This document shows, piece after piece, positions 15,631 to 24,510 of a DNA stretch of 64,000 nucleotides. Under the pieces are notes generated by a model. It saw nothing but the letters and a program-made list of their open reading frames with translations. It was not told the origin of the DNA and ran no database searches. The translations under genes were made by a program, and so were the position numbers. Source of the DNA: Microtetraspora sp. NBRC 13810 (GTDB lineage: Bacteria > Actinomycetota > Actinomycetes > Streptosporangiales > Streptosporangiaceae). Within the stretch, counting starts at the first letter, position 1; every line of letters begins with the position of its first letter. The stretch spans positions 217,318-281,317 of the forward strand of contig NZ_BSRQ01000011.1 of assembly GCF_030268685.1 (NCBI RefSeq), in the 5' to 3' direction.

Positions 15631-18272
15631 ACCCACGTCCTCGGGCGCACCAGGTTGGCCTTGTCCACGAGGGCGTGCCGCTCCGGCCGGATGGTGGACG
15701 CGCGGGCCAGCGAGCGGTAGACGCGCTCCAGCTCGGCGCGCACGCCGCGCTCGGTGAGCGGCCGGCCGAGCAGCTTCGTGCGCTGCTGGGACCGCCCGCC
15801 GGCGGCGAGCCAGGCGAGCGCGGCCTCCAGCACCTCCGCGGCCAGCCTGCCGTGCCGGACCGCGTCCAGCCCGAGGTCGCTCAGCCGCTCCCCGGCGCCC
15901 ACCAGCTCGTCCACGTGCCCGCCGGCCGCGGCCTCCCCGCGTACGGCCGCGGCCACCGCCGCCATCTGGGCCGAGACGTGATGGCTGGACGTGGTCGGCA
16001 CCTCGTCGAGCACCCGGGTGGCCGCCTTCCTGTCGCCCTCCGCCAGCCTGGCCCTGGCCAGGCCGAACGCGGCGCTCACGTAGGACCGGTCGGTGCGCCA
16101 GATGACGGTGTAGTGCCGTGCGGCCTCCCGCGGGTCGCCCGCGCACTCGCGGCTGAACGCCAGGGCGAGCCTGGGCGCGAACTCGCCGGGCATCCGGTAG
16201 TAGAGGTCGTCGAAGACCCTGATGGCGTCCGCGAGGTTGCCCCAGGCCAGGTCGCGCAGCCCGTGGTACCACAGGACCCGCCAGTCCCACGGCGCCTGCC
16301 CGGCCACCTCCTGCAGCACCGCGTTCACCCTCGGGTTGCGCTGTTCGACCAGCGCCCTGACCAGGGCGAGCCGGGTCTCGACGGTGGGCGTGGGGGCGGC
16401 CTCGATCAACCGGACCAGGTCGTCCAGGGTGCGCGCGGTCATGCCGGCGAGGTATCCCGCGGCGGGGTCGGCCGGGTCCACCAGCGGGGTCGGCAGCGCG
16501 CCCACCGCGGCGGCGGGGTCCAGCGGGACGAGCACCAGGCCGTCCCGCGCCCCCGAGCCGTTCCGCGCCGCCCCGCCGTTCGGCGCCATCCCACCGTGCG
16601 GCGCCGTCCCGGCGTGCGGGGCCATCCCGACGTGCGGCGCCATCCCGGCGTGCGAGGCCATCCCACCGTGCGGCGCCGTCCCGACGTGCGGGGCCGTCCC
16701 ACCGTGCGGCGCCGTCCCGGCGTGCGGGGCGAGGGCGGTGCCGGTGGCCGCGGCGGGCGTGTCGCCCTCGGCCAGGGCGGTCCCCGCGGCCACCCGCTCC
16801 GGGCCGAACTGCGCCGAAGGCGCGGGGTAGGGGATGCCGTCCTCCGCCGCGCGGATCTCCCGCAGGATGCCGGTGAGCTGCTCGGCCATCTCGGCCGCGC
16901 TCGGGAACCGGCGGGCGGGCACCGGGTCGGTGGCCCGCTGGAGGAACCGGTACAGCGACTCGTAGTAGGCCAGCACCGGCACCTGGCCGGGCGGCGGCAG
17001 CGGCGTGGGCACGCCGCCGGTGACCGGGCTGAAGGGGAAGCTGAGCACGGCGAGCATCCGGCCGACCGTGTAGAGGTCGGAGACGACCGACGGCCCCTCG
17101 GCGGCGATCTCCGGGGCCTGGTAGCCGATGGTGCCGTAGATCGCGCTCTCCTGGTCGTCGACGTGCCGCACCGCGCCGAGGTCGATCAGCTTGAGCTGGT
17201 CCTCCACCTGGATCACGTTGGCCGGTTTGAGGTCGCAGTAGAGCAGGCCCCGGTCGTGCAGGTAGTCGAAGGCGCGCAGCACCTCCAGGATGTAGGCGAT
17301 CGCCTGGCCGATGGGCAGCGCCTCGCGGTTGGCGGTGGCGCGCAGCCGGGCGCGCAGCATCTCCTGGAGCGGCCGGCCGCCGACGTACTCCATGACGATG
17401 TACCCGACCATCGTCATCGTGGCCGGGTCGGGATGCTGCACGAAGTTGAAGATGCGGACGATGTTGGCGTGGTCGACGCCGGTGAGGAAGCGGCGTTCGG
17501 CCTCGGCGGCGAGGAGCGCCTCGACGTCACCGGTGTCGAGCAGGCCCTTCAGCACGACCCACCGGCCGTCCAGGTTGAGGTCCGCGGCCAGGTAGATCCA
17601 GCCGAGGCCGCCGTGCGCCAGGCAGCCCTTCACCTCGTACTGCCCGGCGACCAGGTCACCGGGACGCAGCTTGGGGGTGAAGGAGAACCGGGTGCCGCAG
17701 TGCGGGCAGAATCCCTCGGTCCGGCCGGGACGGTCGTTCTTGGACCGGCCGACGGGCTTGCCGCACGAGCCGTTGCTGCAGAACCGCTTGTCCTCGGGCA
17801 CCTCGGGGTTGTGCAGTACGACCTCGGACGGGTCGCGGTAGGGCACCGGCGGCACCGCGACCAGCCCGGCGCCGAGCAGGCCGCGCCGCGAACGCGTGCT
17901 TGAGGTGCTGCGGCCCGAGGCCGGGCCGCTGGTCGGCCCGGTGGCGGGAGCCGTGCCGGGCGCGGTGCCGGGGGACGTCCCCGGGTCGTAGGCCGCCCGC
18001 CCGCTCGACGTCGCCGGCCGCCAACCCGCGGGCTGGGCCCGCCACCCCGTGCCGGGCACGCCACCCTGGGTGCCGCCGGACGCGCCGGGGCCGCCGGGGA
18101 CGGGCGGCGCCGGTGCGAAGGCGTGGGCCGCCGAGACGGGGGCGGATGCCGGCGGGGGCGCCGGCGGGGGCGGCGCGGACACCGGCGCCGCGACGGGCGG
18201 GGCGAGGCCGCACGAGTCGCAGTAGCCGTCCTGCACGGTCCCCGTACAGCCGGGGTGCGCGCACTTCGTCAT
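15627..18272 (-). CDS. pknG: PknG-type serine/threonine protein kinase
   Basis: An 881-residue soluble kinase. An N-terminal zinc ribbon (Cys4, 9, 18, 21) and a Pro/Ala/Thr-rich linker precede the PknG rubredoxin-like module (Cys165, 170, 189, 192). The kinase domain runs from about 211 to 480 with Lys242, YCDLKP (345-350, replacing HRD) and DLG (364-366, replacing DFG), all typical of PknG. After it comes a low-complexity hexapeptide array (encoded by 16567-16728) and a C-terminal TPR-like domain (about 630-870). Mycobacterial PknG controls 2-oxoglutarate/glutamate metabolism through FHA substrates and is linked to GlnH/GlnX. Start ATG 18272 overlaps the stop of the preceding gene (ATGA); its own stop overlaps the PP2C start. 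Length exceeds the usual 750 residues, mainly through the linkers. Confidence 0.95.
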   Translation of the reverse strand: MTKCAHPGCTGTVQDGYCDSCGLAPPVAAPVSAPPPPAPPPASAPVSAAHAFAPAPPVPGGPGASGGTQGGVPGTGWRAQPAGWRPATSSGRAAYDPGTSPGTAPGTAPATGPTSGPASGRSTSSTRSRRGLLGAGLVAVPPVPYRDPSEVVLHNPEVPEDKRFCSNGSCGKPVGRSKNDRPGRTEGFCPHCGTRFSFTPKLRPGDLVAGQYEVKGCLAHGGLGWIYLAADLNLDGRWVVLKGLLDTGDVEALLAAEAERRFLTGVDHANIVRIFNFVQHPDPATMTMVGYIVMEYVGGRPLQEMLRARLRATANREALPIGQAIAYILEVLRAFDYLHDRGLLYCDLKPANVIQVEDQLKLIDLGAVRHVDDQESAIYGTIGYQAPEIAAEGPSVVSDLYTVGRMLAVLSFPFSPVTGGVPTPLPPPGQVPVLAYYESLYRFLQRATDPVPARRFPSAAEMAEQLTGILREIRAAEDGIPYPAPSAQFGPERVAAGTALAEGDTPAAATGTALAPHAGTAPHGGTAPHVGTAPHGGMASHAGMAPHVGMAPHAGTAPHGGMAPNGGAARNGSGARDGLVLVPLDPAAAVGALPTPLVDPADPAAGYLAGMTARTLDDLVRLIEAAPTPTVETRLALVRALVEQRNPRVNAVLQEVAGQAPWDWRVLWYHGLRDLAWGNLADAIRVFDDLYYRMPGEFAPRLALAFSRECAGDPREAARHYTVIWRTDRSYVSAAFGLARARLAEGDRKAATRVLDEVPTTSSHHVSAQMAAVAAAVRGEAAAGGHVDELVGAGERLSDLGLDAVRHGRLAAEVLEAALAWLAAGGRSQQRTKLLGRPLTERGVRAELERVYRSLARASTIRPERHALVDKANLVRPRTWV
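16567..16728. repeat. 18-bp tandem repeat, nine units, inside pknG
   Basis: Nine in-frame 18-bp units encode the hexapeptide pattern (T/M)A(P/S)(H/N)xG between the kinase and TPR domains. The units differ by a few bases, so the array can change length by whole repeats without breaking the frame. The histidines recur every six residues. Confidence 0.9.
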
Positions 18273-19486
18273 CCGCCCGCTCCGATCTCCTTGATCGCCC
18301 GCTGGTAACCGGCCATCGCGACCGTCGCCTGGCGCAGGTCGCAGGGGGCCGTCCACAGCAGGTCGTGGGCCTGCCGGTAGAGGTAACCGAGCTCGGCGTC
18401 CTCGCCCGCGCCCAGCCGTACCGCCTTGGCCCGGAACGCCTCCAGCCGGCCGCGCAGCTCGTCGCGCCGGTCGATGAGACCGGTGACGGTGCCGGTCGTC
18501 GCGTGCGCCTGGGCCAGCGCGTCCGCCACGGCCCGCTCCAGCTCACCGGTACGGCGGGCCAGCTCGGCCCAGTCGCCCGCGGCGTGCGATCCGCCGAGCG
18601 CCGCGAGCCGGTCGCGCAGCGTGCCCGCCTGGTCGGGCAGGCCGGGGAGCACCGGGGAGGCGATCTTCACGAGGACCAGGTCGCGGGCGGCGCGGGCCGC
18701 GTCCTCCGCGGCGGCCACCGCGGCGATCCGCCCGGCCAGCTCGCGCACCCGCTCGCCGAACCCGGTCCTGATGGCCAGGGCGTCTTCGAGCACGCGGTGC
18801 CTGGCGGCGACGGCGGCGGCGATCCGGTCCAGCTCGACCTGCTCGCCCGGGTCGCCGGCGGCGTGGGTCAGCGGGTCGGCGCGCGCGGCGTCGCGGACGC
18901 CGATCAGCTCGCGGCCCAGGGCCTTCAGCTCGTCGTCCCCGTCGCCGAGGCGGAGCGACACCTCCCAGGCCGCCTTCCAGCCCTCCTCCGCCCGGCTGAT
19001 CCTGGGCGCCAGGATGGTCCAGGCGGCGTCGGCCATGGCGACGAGCTGGGCGCAGTCGCGGTAGGTGGCGTCCATCCGGGTGAGCACCTGGTCGAGCGTG
19101 AGCCACTCACCGGCCGAACGGACCAGCGAGCGCCGCTCCACCGGCACGTCCTCGACCTTCATCTCCACCGAGGCGCCGGTGAGCAGCGCGGTCAGCTCGG
19201 CCAGCTCCGCCGTGCCCGGCCGGGACCTGCGGCTCCTGATCTCCTCGGCGCGCTCAAGGGTGCGCCGGTAGGCGTCGAACAGCCACCACAGCGTGACGAT
19301 GCCGGCCCGGGCCTCGTCCCACCGCCGCCTGGTCTGCCCGCGCAGCTCGGCGCCGTCGAGGAGCCGGTGTCCGGGGTGGGCCTCCAGGTCGAGGAGATCG
19401 GTGGAGAGTCGTTCGAGCTGCGCGCGGCGCCGCTGCAGGGCATGGTCGACTCCCTCCATGCTCATTGGCGGCCCGCTCGTGCTCAC
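18269..19486 (-). CDS. Coiled-coil protein heading the PknG operon
   Basis: A soluble, almost wholly helical protein of 405 residues (398 if ATG 19465 is used), with long Arg/Glu/Ala/Leu stretches that should form coiled coils throughout. No catalytic motif, signal peptide or membrane helix is visible. GTG 19486 lies just after GGGGGAG, although the spacing is short; ATG 19465 (SMEGVDHAL...) is the alternative. Its stop overlaps the pknG start (ATGA), so it is translated as part of the same operon. It probably serves as a structural partner of the kinase complex, inferred from position only. Confidence 0.75.
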   Translation of the reverse strand: MSTSGPPMSMEGVDHALQRRRAQLERLSTDLLDLEAHPGHRLLDGAELRGQTRRRWDEARAGIVTLWWLFDAYRRTLERAEEIRSRRSRPGTAELAELTALLTGASVEMKVEDVPVERRSLVRSAGEWLTLDQVLTRMDATYRDCAQLVAMADAAWTILAPRISRAEEGWKAAWEVSLRLGDGDDELKALGRELIGVRDAARADPLTHAAGDPGEQVELDRIAAAVAARHRVLEDALAIRTGFGERVRELAGRIAAVAAAEDAARAARDLVLVKIASPVLPGLPDQAGTLRDRLAALGGSHAAGDWAELARRTGELERAVADALAQAHATTGTVTGLIDRRDELRGRLEAFRAKAVRLGAGEDAELGYLYRQAHDLLWTAPCDLRQATVAMAGYQRAIKEIGAGG

Positions 19487-19708
19487 CACTCCCCCGCCAC
19501 CCTCGCGAAACAGCCCCCGGCTCTCTCGGCCCGACAAGTGTGCCCCTTTTACTTAATCTTTGTACATGCCGCACGCTCGTGCGCATTCTCTTTCGACGCC
19601 GATGCCGGCGATCTGGTTCGCGGCGGGCGGGACGTATTGGGGCGCATAGATCCCGGCAGGGCGGGCAAGGGCCGAATTTGGGAGAAAAACGTAGATCATG
19701 GGGGAACC

Positions 19709-20254
19709 ATGCTTCAAGGTAAAACCATCGCCTTCCTCGCCGCTCCCGAGGGCGTGGAACAGGTCGAACTCACCGAGCCGTGGCGGGCCGTGCAGCAGGC
19801 GGGCGGCACGCCGCGGCTGATCTCCACGAAGCACGGGAAGATCCAGGGGTTCAACCATCTGGACCGGGCGGACACCTTCGACGTGGACGCCACGGTGGAC
19901 GAGGTGTCGGCGAGCGACTTCGACGGCCTCGTGCTCCCCGGCGGGGTGGCCAACCCCGACTTCCTGCGCACCCAGCCCGCGGCCGTGCGGTTCGCCGGCG
20001 AATTCTTCCGGCTGGGCAAGCCGGTGGCGTCGATCTGCCACGCGCCCTGGACGCTGGTCGAGGCCGACGTGGTGCGGGGCCGTACCCTCACGTCGTGGCC
20101 GAGCCTGCGGACCGACCTGCGCAACGCCGGAGCCACCTGGGTGGACGAAGAGGTCATCACCTGTACGGACGGGCCGAACGCGCTGGTGTCCAGCCGCAAG
20201 CCCGACGACCTCAAGGCGTTCTGTCAGGCGTTCGTCGACGTGATGGGCTCCTGA
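19709..20254 (+). CDS. DJ-1/PfpI family protein (type 1 glutamine amidotransferase-like)
   Basis: A 181-residue single-domain protein of the PfpI/YhbO type. The nucleophile elbow has the catalytic cysteine in SICHAPW (about 110-116), preceded by VLPGGVANPD, and the glutamate expected to polarise the cysteine is in the N-terminal GVEQVELTEP. Relatives act as general stress proteins, with debated deglycase or glyoxalase activity. ATG 19709 follows GGGGAA. It is divergent from the PknG operon across about 220 bases and ends at a bidirectional hairpin before lipB. Confidence 0.9.
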   Translation: MLQGKTIAFLAAPEGVEQVELTEPWRAVQQAGGTPRLISTKHGKIQGFNHLDRADTFDVDATVDEVSASDFDGLVLPGGVANPDFLRTQPAAVRFAGEFFRLGKPVASICHAPWTLVEADVVRGRTLTSWPSLRTDLRNAGATWVDEEVITCTDGPNALVSSRKPDDLKAFCQAFVDVMGS

Positions 20255-20275
20255 GCCCGCCGATCCGGCGAGATT

Positions 20276-20309
20276 CGGCCCGGTACGCCCGCGCGGGCGT
20301 GCCGGGCCG
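20276..20309. terminator. Bidirectional terminator between PfpI and lipB
   Basis: A 16-bp stem with one G-T pair joins 20276-20291 and 20294-20309 with almost no loop. It lies 22 bases after the PfpI stop and 8 bases beyond the convergent lipB stop. Confidence 0.75.
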
Positions 20310-20317
20310 GTCTGTGC

Positions 20318-20953
20318 TCAGGCGGCGTCGAACGCCTTCGTCACGGCGGCGCGGACCTCGGCCATGGTGGCCGGCAGGCCCTCGCGGGACGAGGAGGTCA
20401 TGTCGACGTCGGGCATGCCGCAGGCGATCGCCCAGTCCCAGGGTTGAAGGTCGCCGTCGACGTTGAGCGCGAAGCCGTGGCTGGTGACGCCACGGCTCTG
20501 CCGCATGCCGATGGAGACGATCTTGCGACCGGTGGCGGCGGTCCACACGCCGGTCAGCAGCTCCGAGCCCGGCGGGGTGTCCCTGCGCTCGGCGGCGATG
20601 CCCAGCGTGTCCAGGGCCTTGACGAGGCGCAGCTCGACCTCGCGCACGTAGTCGACGATGCCCTCGTGCTCGCCCAGCTTGACGATCAGGTAGCCGACGA
20701 GCTGGCCGGGGCCGTGGTAGGTGAGCTGCCCGCCGCGGCCCGTCTCCACGACGGCGATGCCGTGGGACGGGTCGGGAAGGTGCTCGGCCGGCGTGCGCCG
20801 GCCGATCGTGTAGACGGAGGGATGGCTGAGCAGCCACAGCGTGTCCGGCCGCTCGTCACGCTGGCGCTCGGCCACCATCTCGGCCATGCGCTCCATGGCC
20901 TCTTCGTATTCGACCAGGTCATCCTGGATCACCGACAACGGCCGTTCCTTCAT
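20318..20953 (-). CDS. lipB: Octanoyl-[acyl-carrier-protein]:protein N-octanoyltransferase
   Basis: LipB of 211 residues moves octanoyl groups from ACP to lipoyl domains of 2-oxoacid dehydrogenases and GcvH, the first step of lipoate synthesis. The signature RGGQLTYHGPGQ is at about 73-84, the catalytic lysine in GRKIVSIG near 142, and the acyl-accepting cysteine in AIACGMP near 178. Length is normal. It starts at ATG 20953, 19 bases after the stop of the PspC-like gene, so the two may be cotranscribed. lipA is not in the window. Confidence 0.95.
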   Translation of the reverse strand: MKERPLSVIQDDLVEYEEAMERMAEMVAERQRDERPDTLWLLSHPSVYTIGRRTPAEHLPDPSHGIAVVETGRGGQLTYHGPGQLVGYLIVKLGEHEGIVDYVREVELRLVKALDTLGIAAERRDTPPGSELLTGVWTAATGRKIVSIGMRQSRGVTSHGFALNVDGDLQPWDWAIACGMPDVDMTSSSREGLPATMAEVRAAVTKAFDAA

Positions 20954-20972
20954 GGAAACAGCTTAGGTCGGG

Positions 20973-21191
20973 TCAGCGATAGAGCTGCTCCTTGGCCCTG
21001 CCCTTGCCCAGGTAGCCGCTGGGGGCCTTCGGAACGAAGATCCACATACCCAGGTAGATCAGGAACTGCGGGCCCGGCAGGATGCAGGAGATCAGGAACA
21101 GCAGCCGCACCGTGGTGGGCCGCCAGCCGAGCGCGTCGGCGATCCCGCCGCAGACGCCTGCGATCATTTTGTGCCTGGTTGAGCGGTACAC
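20973..21191 (-). CDS. PspC-domain membrane protein
   Basis: A 72-residue protein made almost only of the PspC domain: YRSTRHKMIAGVCGGIADAL, then one hydrophobic helix (about residues 29-52) ending in WIFVPKAP. It is probably an inner-membrane stress-response protein of the phage-shock type; actinomycete versions are often this small. GTG 21191 follows AGGAAAG. Confidence 0.88.
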   Translation of the reverse strand: MYRSTRHKMIAGVCGGIADALGWRPTTVRLLFLISCILPGPQFLIYLGMWIFVPKAPSGYLGKGRAKEQLYR

Positions 21192-21275
21192 TCTTTCCTC
21201 CCGGTGGACGTTCTCATCCGGTTCAACGAACCGCTGAACGGATCCCGTTCCACCGTGAGCCCTGAGAAAACCCTG

Positions 21276-21785
21276 TCAGGGTCGCCGGTCGAGCGCCTTG
21301 AGCCAGTCCCTGGCCTGCTCCAGGTCGGCATCGGTCAGGCCGAGCCGGGGTGAAACGTGCACCAGCAGGAAGTCGCCGACTCCGGGATGGTCCCTGAGAT
21401 ACTCCTCGTCGGGCTCCCAGGTGTGGTCGTCCAGCCAGACGAACGGCCGGCCCTTGACGTAGGCGGCGACGTGCGGGGTCTTGAACATCTCGCCGCCCCC
21501 GCCGGGCAGCGCGGGCCCGGGCACCTCGACGACGGGCAGCTCGGGCAGGCCGAGCGGCGGGCCGATCCACCAGTTGGCCTCGCGCTCCCAGGTGGTCGCC
21601 CAGACCAGCTCCGCCCCGGTGTCCGCGGCGAGCGCGAGCAGCGCGGCGCCGTGGCCCGGGTTGAGCTGCACCCGGTAGGTCTGGCCGTCCACCACGCATT
21701 CGTGGACCTCGAAACCGGGCAGCGCCCCGCCCAGCGGGTTGAGCACGCCGTCGACGTCGACCAGCAGCAGAGGGGACTCGGTCAC
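21276..21785 (-). CDS. HAD-like hydrolase-type protein
   Basis: A 169-residue protein whose N-terminus LLLVDVDGVLNPL matches the HAD motif I (DxDGV), found in actinomycete proteins annotated as HAD domain of Swiss-Army-knife RNA repair proteins. WATTWEREAN (about 63-72) supplies motif II-like residues and FVWLDDHTWEPDE the acidic motif IV. No cap domain is visible. I chose GTG 21785 since the upstream extension lacks a ribosome binding site, though none is strong here either. Substrate unknown; it is divergent from the M28 peptidase gene. Confidence 0.75.
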   Translation of the reverse strand: MTESPLLLVDVDGVLNPLGGALPGFEVHECVVDGQTYRVQLNPGHGAALLALAADTGAELVWATTWEREANWWIGPPLGLPELPVVEVPGPALPGGGGEMFKTPHVAAYVKGRPFVWLDDHTWEPDEEYLRDHPGVGDFLLVHVSPRLGLTDADLEQARDWLKALDRRP

Positions 21786-21907
21786 GTGCGCAATGGTCGC
21801 GGGCGGAAGACGGATTTGTCTAGCCAAACCTGGTCGAACCCCTTCAGGCACGCTACCTTTCCTCCTTGACTCGGGGATCAAGGTACGACCCTCCTGGAGG
21901 AAGCCCG

Positions 21908-23428
21908 ATGCGGCCACGCCCGCGAAGAAATCTGCTCCGCACCATCGCCCTCGCCACCGTCGTCGCGCTCCCGCTGACCCTCACCACACCGGCGCACGCC
22001 GGACCCGTCTCGGACGTGCTGTCCAAGCTCCTGGTCCAGAAGGTCAAGGGCACCAACGTCAAGAAGCACCTGGACGCCCTCCAGGCGATCGCCACCGCCA
22101 ACGGCGGCAACCGGGCCGCCGGCAGCCCCGGCTACGACGCCTCCGTGGACTACGTGGCGGGCAAGCTGCGCAAGGCGGGCTACAAGGTGAGCTTCACCGA
22201 CGTGGAGTTCCCCACCGGGTGGGAGGAGCTGTCCACGCCGGTCCTGGAGCAGGTCGCGCCGAACCCGACCGCCTACGCCACGCCGGCCGACTTCGTCACC
22301 GTGGTCTCCTCGGGCTCGGGTGACGTGACGGCACCGATCACGGTCGTCGACCCGATCCTGCCGCCCCCGCCGGTGCCGGGCTCCACCGCGGGCTGCGAGC
22401 CGGAGGACTTCGCCGGCTTCCCCGCCGGCAACATCGCGCTCATCCAGCGCGGCACCTGCCCGTTCGTGCAGAAGGCGGACAACGCCAAGGCCGCCGGCGC
22501 CTCCGCGGTCATCTTCTTCAACGAGGGCCAGCCGGGCCGTACGGACCCGTTCGTCTTCGACATCGCCGAGTGGCGTTACGGCTTCCCCGTGGTGATCACC
22601 AGCTTCGCCGTGGGCAACGCGCTGGCCGCGGCGCCGGGGGCCACGGTCCGGGTCAAGACCGACACCAGGATCGACATCGGCACGACCAGGAACGTCATCG
22701 CGGAGTCCCGCTTCGGCGACCGGGACGACGTGGTCATGGTCGGCGCCCACCTGGACAGCATGCCCGACGGGCCCGGCATGAACGACAACGGCTCCGGCAG
22801 CGCCGCGATCCTCGAGGTCGCCCTCCAGCTCAAGAACTACCCGGTGCGCAACAAGGTCCGCTTCGCCTTCTGGGGCGCTGAGGAGCTCGGCCTGGTCGGG
22901 TCCAACCAGTACGTCGCCGAACTCCCGGCGGCCGAGCGGGACCGGATCAAGCTCTACCTGAACTTCGACATGATCGCCTCGCCGAACTACGCCATCAAGC
23001 TCTACGACGGCGACGACTCCGACGCCACCGGCTCCCCGGCGGGCCCGCCCGGATCTGCGCAGATCGAGAAGCAGCTCGCGAAGTTCTTCGACAGCCGCCG
23101 CGTCGGCCACGTCGGCACCGACTTCGACGGCCGCTCCGACTACGGCGCGTTCATCGCGACGGGCATCCCGGCCGGCGGCATCTTCACCGGCGCCGAGACC
23201 TTGAAGACGCCGCAGGAGGCGGCGCTCTTCGGCGGCCAGGCCGGCGTGGCCTACGACGTCTGCTACCACCAGGCGTGCGACACCCTCGCCAACGTCAACC
23301 TGAAGGCGCTCGACCTCAACGCCGACGCCATCGCCTCCGCGACGGGCACCTACGCCTTCGACCTGTCCTCCATCCCGGACCGGAAGAAGTCCGCCGCCCG
23401 CGCCTCCGCGCTGCTCTCCACCTCCTGA
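21908..23428 (+). CDS. Secreted M28-family aminopeptidase with PA domain
   Basis: A 506-residue exported zinc peptidase. The signal peptide (about 1-31) ends PAHA. A PA insert (about 150-250, with CPFVQKADNAKAAGASAVIFFN) lies inside the M28 catalytic fold. The two-zinc ligands are visible: GAHLDS (His and bridging region), MNDNGSGSA (Asp), WGAEELGLVGS (catalytic Glu pair), FDMIASPNY (Asp) and the final CYHQACD (His). It resembles the Streptomyces griseus aminopeptidase/Lap family that trims N-terminal hydrophobic residues. ATG 21908 follows CTGGAGGAA. Two hairpins, one very strong, follow the stop. Confidence 0.94.
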   Translation: MRPRPRRNLLRTIALATVVALPLTLTTPAHAGPVSDVLSKLLVQKVKGTNVKKHLDALQAIATANGGNRAAGSPGYDASVDYVAGKLRKAGYKVSFTDVEFPTGWEELSTPVLEQVAPNPTAYATPADFVTVVSSGSGDVTAPITVVDPILPPPPVPGSTAGCEPEDFAGFPAGNIALIQRGTCPFVQKADNAKAAGASAVIFFNEGQPGRTDPFVFDIAEWRYGFPVVITSFAVGNALAAAPGATVRVKTDTRIDIGTTRNVIAESRFGDRDDVVMVGAHLDSMPDGPGMNDNGSGSAAILEVALQLKNYPVRNKVRFAFWGAEELGLVGSNQYVAELPAAERDRIKLYLNFDMIASPNYAIKLYDGDDSDATGSPAGPPGSAQIEKQLAKFFDSRRVGHVGTDFDGRSDYGAFIATGIPAGGIFTGAETLKTPQEAALFGGQAGVAYDVCYHQACDTLANVNLKALDLNADAIASATGTYAFDLSSIPDRKKSAARASALLSTS

Positions 23429-23436
23429 CCCGGCCC

Positions 23437-23506
23437 GGCGGCGTCCAGCCGGACGCCGCCGGCCTGCTGTACGGCGCCGCCCGGCCGGGCGGCGCCGTAC
23501 GCTTTT
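23437..23506 (+). terminator. Double terminator after the M28 peptidase
   Basis: A 10-bp hairpin (23437-23446 with 23451-23460) is followed by a 32-base perfect inverted repeat (23469-23484 with 23485-23500) and the tail GCTTTT. The second is a textbook intrinsic terminator. Confidence 0.9.
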
Positions 23507-23659
23507 CCGGCCCGTCCGTTTCCTCAACTTTCGTCAACTTCCACCAGGGTCGGGGACCATGGCCACGACCGCCCCGTGTCTCCGCTAGCCTCGCTAAGTC
23601 GTCACGAAAAGGCCGCCGGCACGTCCGCCGAAGCGGTCTCCCCTTGGAAGGTGTCACCC

Positions 23660-24490
23660 TTGATCGGCTGGTTCGAGGCAACGGTGCTGGGGGTGCTGCA
23701 GGGGCTCACGGAGTTCCTGCCGATCTCCTCCAGCGCGCACATCCGGGTCGTCTCCGCGTTCTTCGGATGGAAGGATCCCGGCGCCGCCTTCACAGCCGTC
23801 ATCCAGCTGGGCACCGAGACGGCGGTGCTGATCTACTTCCGCAAGCGCATCGCGGACATCGTCGTCACCTGGACCCGCTCCCTGTGGACGCCGCACCTGC
23901 GCAGCGACCAGGCGGCCAAGATGGGCTGGTACGTGATCGCCGGCAGCATCCCGATCGGCATCCTCGGCATCACCTTCAAGGACCAGATCGAGACGACGCT
24001 GCGTGACCTGCGGCTGGTGGGCGCCTGCCTGATCATCTTCGGTCTGCTGCTCGCCCTGGCCGACTACATGGCGCGCAACGAGCTCACCCTGGACAAGCAC
24101 CTCAACCTGCCGCACGCCCTCACCTACGGCGTGGCCCAGTCGCTCGCCCTGATCCCCGGCGTCTCCCGCTCCGGCGGCACCACCGGCGCCGGCCTGCTCC
24201 TCGGCTACCGGCGGGAGGAGGCCGCGGAGTACTCGTTCCTGCTGGCCATCCCGGCGGTGCTCATGTCGGGCGTGCTGGAGCTCTTCGAGATCGGCGACGG
24301 CCCGGCCCCCGACTGGGGCCCCACCATCCTCGCCACGATCGTGTCCTTCGTGGTCGGCTACGCCGCCATCGCTTGGTTCCTCCGCTACATCAGCAACCAC
24401 CGCTTCACCGGCTTCGTCATCTACCGGGTCCTGCTCGGCATCCTGGTCATCACCCTGGTCAGCTTCGGCGTCATCCCCGCCCTCGGCTGA
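23660..24490 (+). CDS. uppP: Undecaprenyl-diphosphatase
   Basis: UppP/BacA of 276 residues, a membrane enzyme that dephosphorylates undecaprenyl diphosphate so the lipid carrier of cell-wall synthesis can be reused; it also gives bacitracin tolerance. Signature motifs are GLTEFLPISSSAH (first catalytic region) and PGVSRSGGTT (second), with about eight membrane helices. TTG 23660 has GGAAGG 8 bases upstream and gives the family's usual N-terminus (IGWFEATVLG); GTG 23651 is the alternative. It is monocistronic. Confidence 0.95.
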   Translation: MIGWFEATVLGVLQGLTEFLPISSSAHIRVVSAFFGWKDPGAAFTAVIQLGTETAVLIYFRKRIADIVVTWTRSLWTPHLRSDQAAKMGWYVIAGSIPIGILGITFKDQIETTLRDLRLVGACLIIFGLLLALADYMARNELTLDKHLNLPHALTYGVAQSLALIPGVSRSGGTTGAGLLLGYRREEAAEYSFLLAIPAVLMSGVLELFEIGDGPAPDWGPTILATIVSFVVGYAAIAWFLRYISNHRFTGFVIYRVLLGILVITLVSFGVIPALG

Positions 24491-24510
24491 TCCCGCACGC
24501 CACACACCCC

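Noticed and set aside
16567..16728. Regular repeats in the PknG region as a CRISPR array
   Set aside because: Units are contiguous 18-bp coding repeats without spacers, and no cas genes are present.
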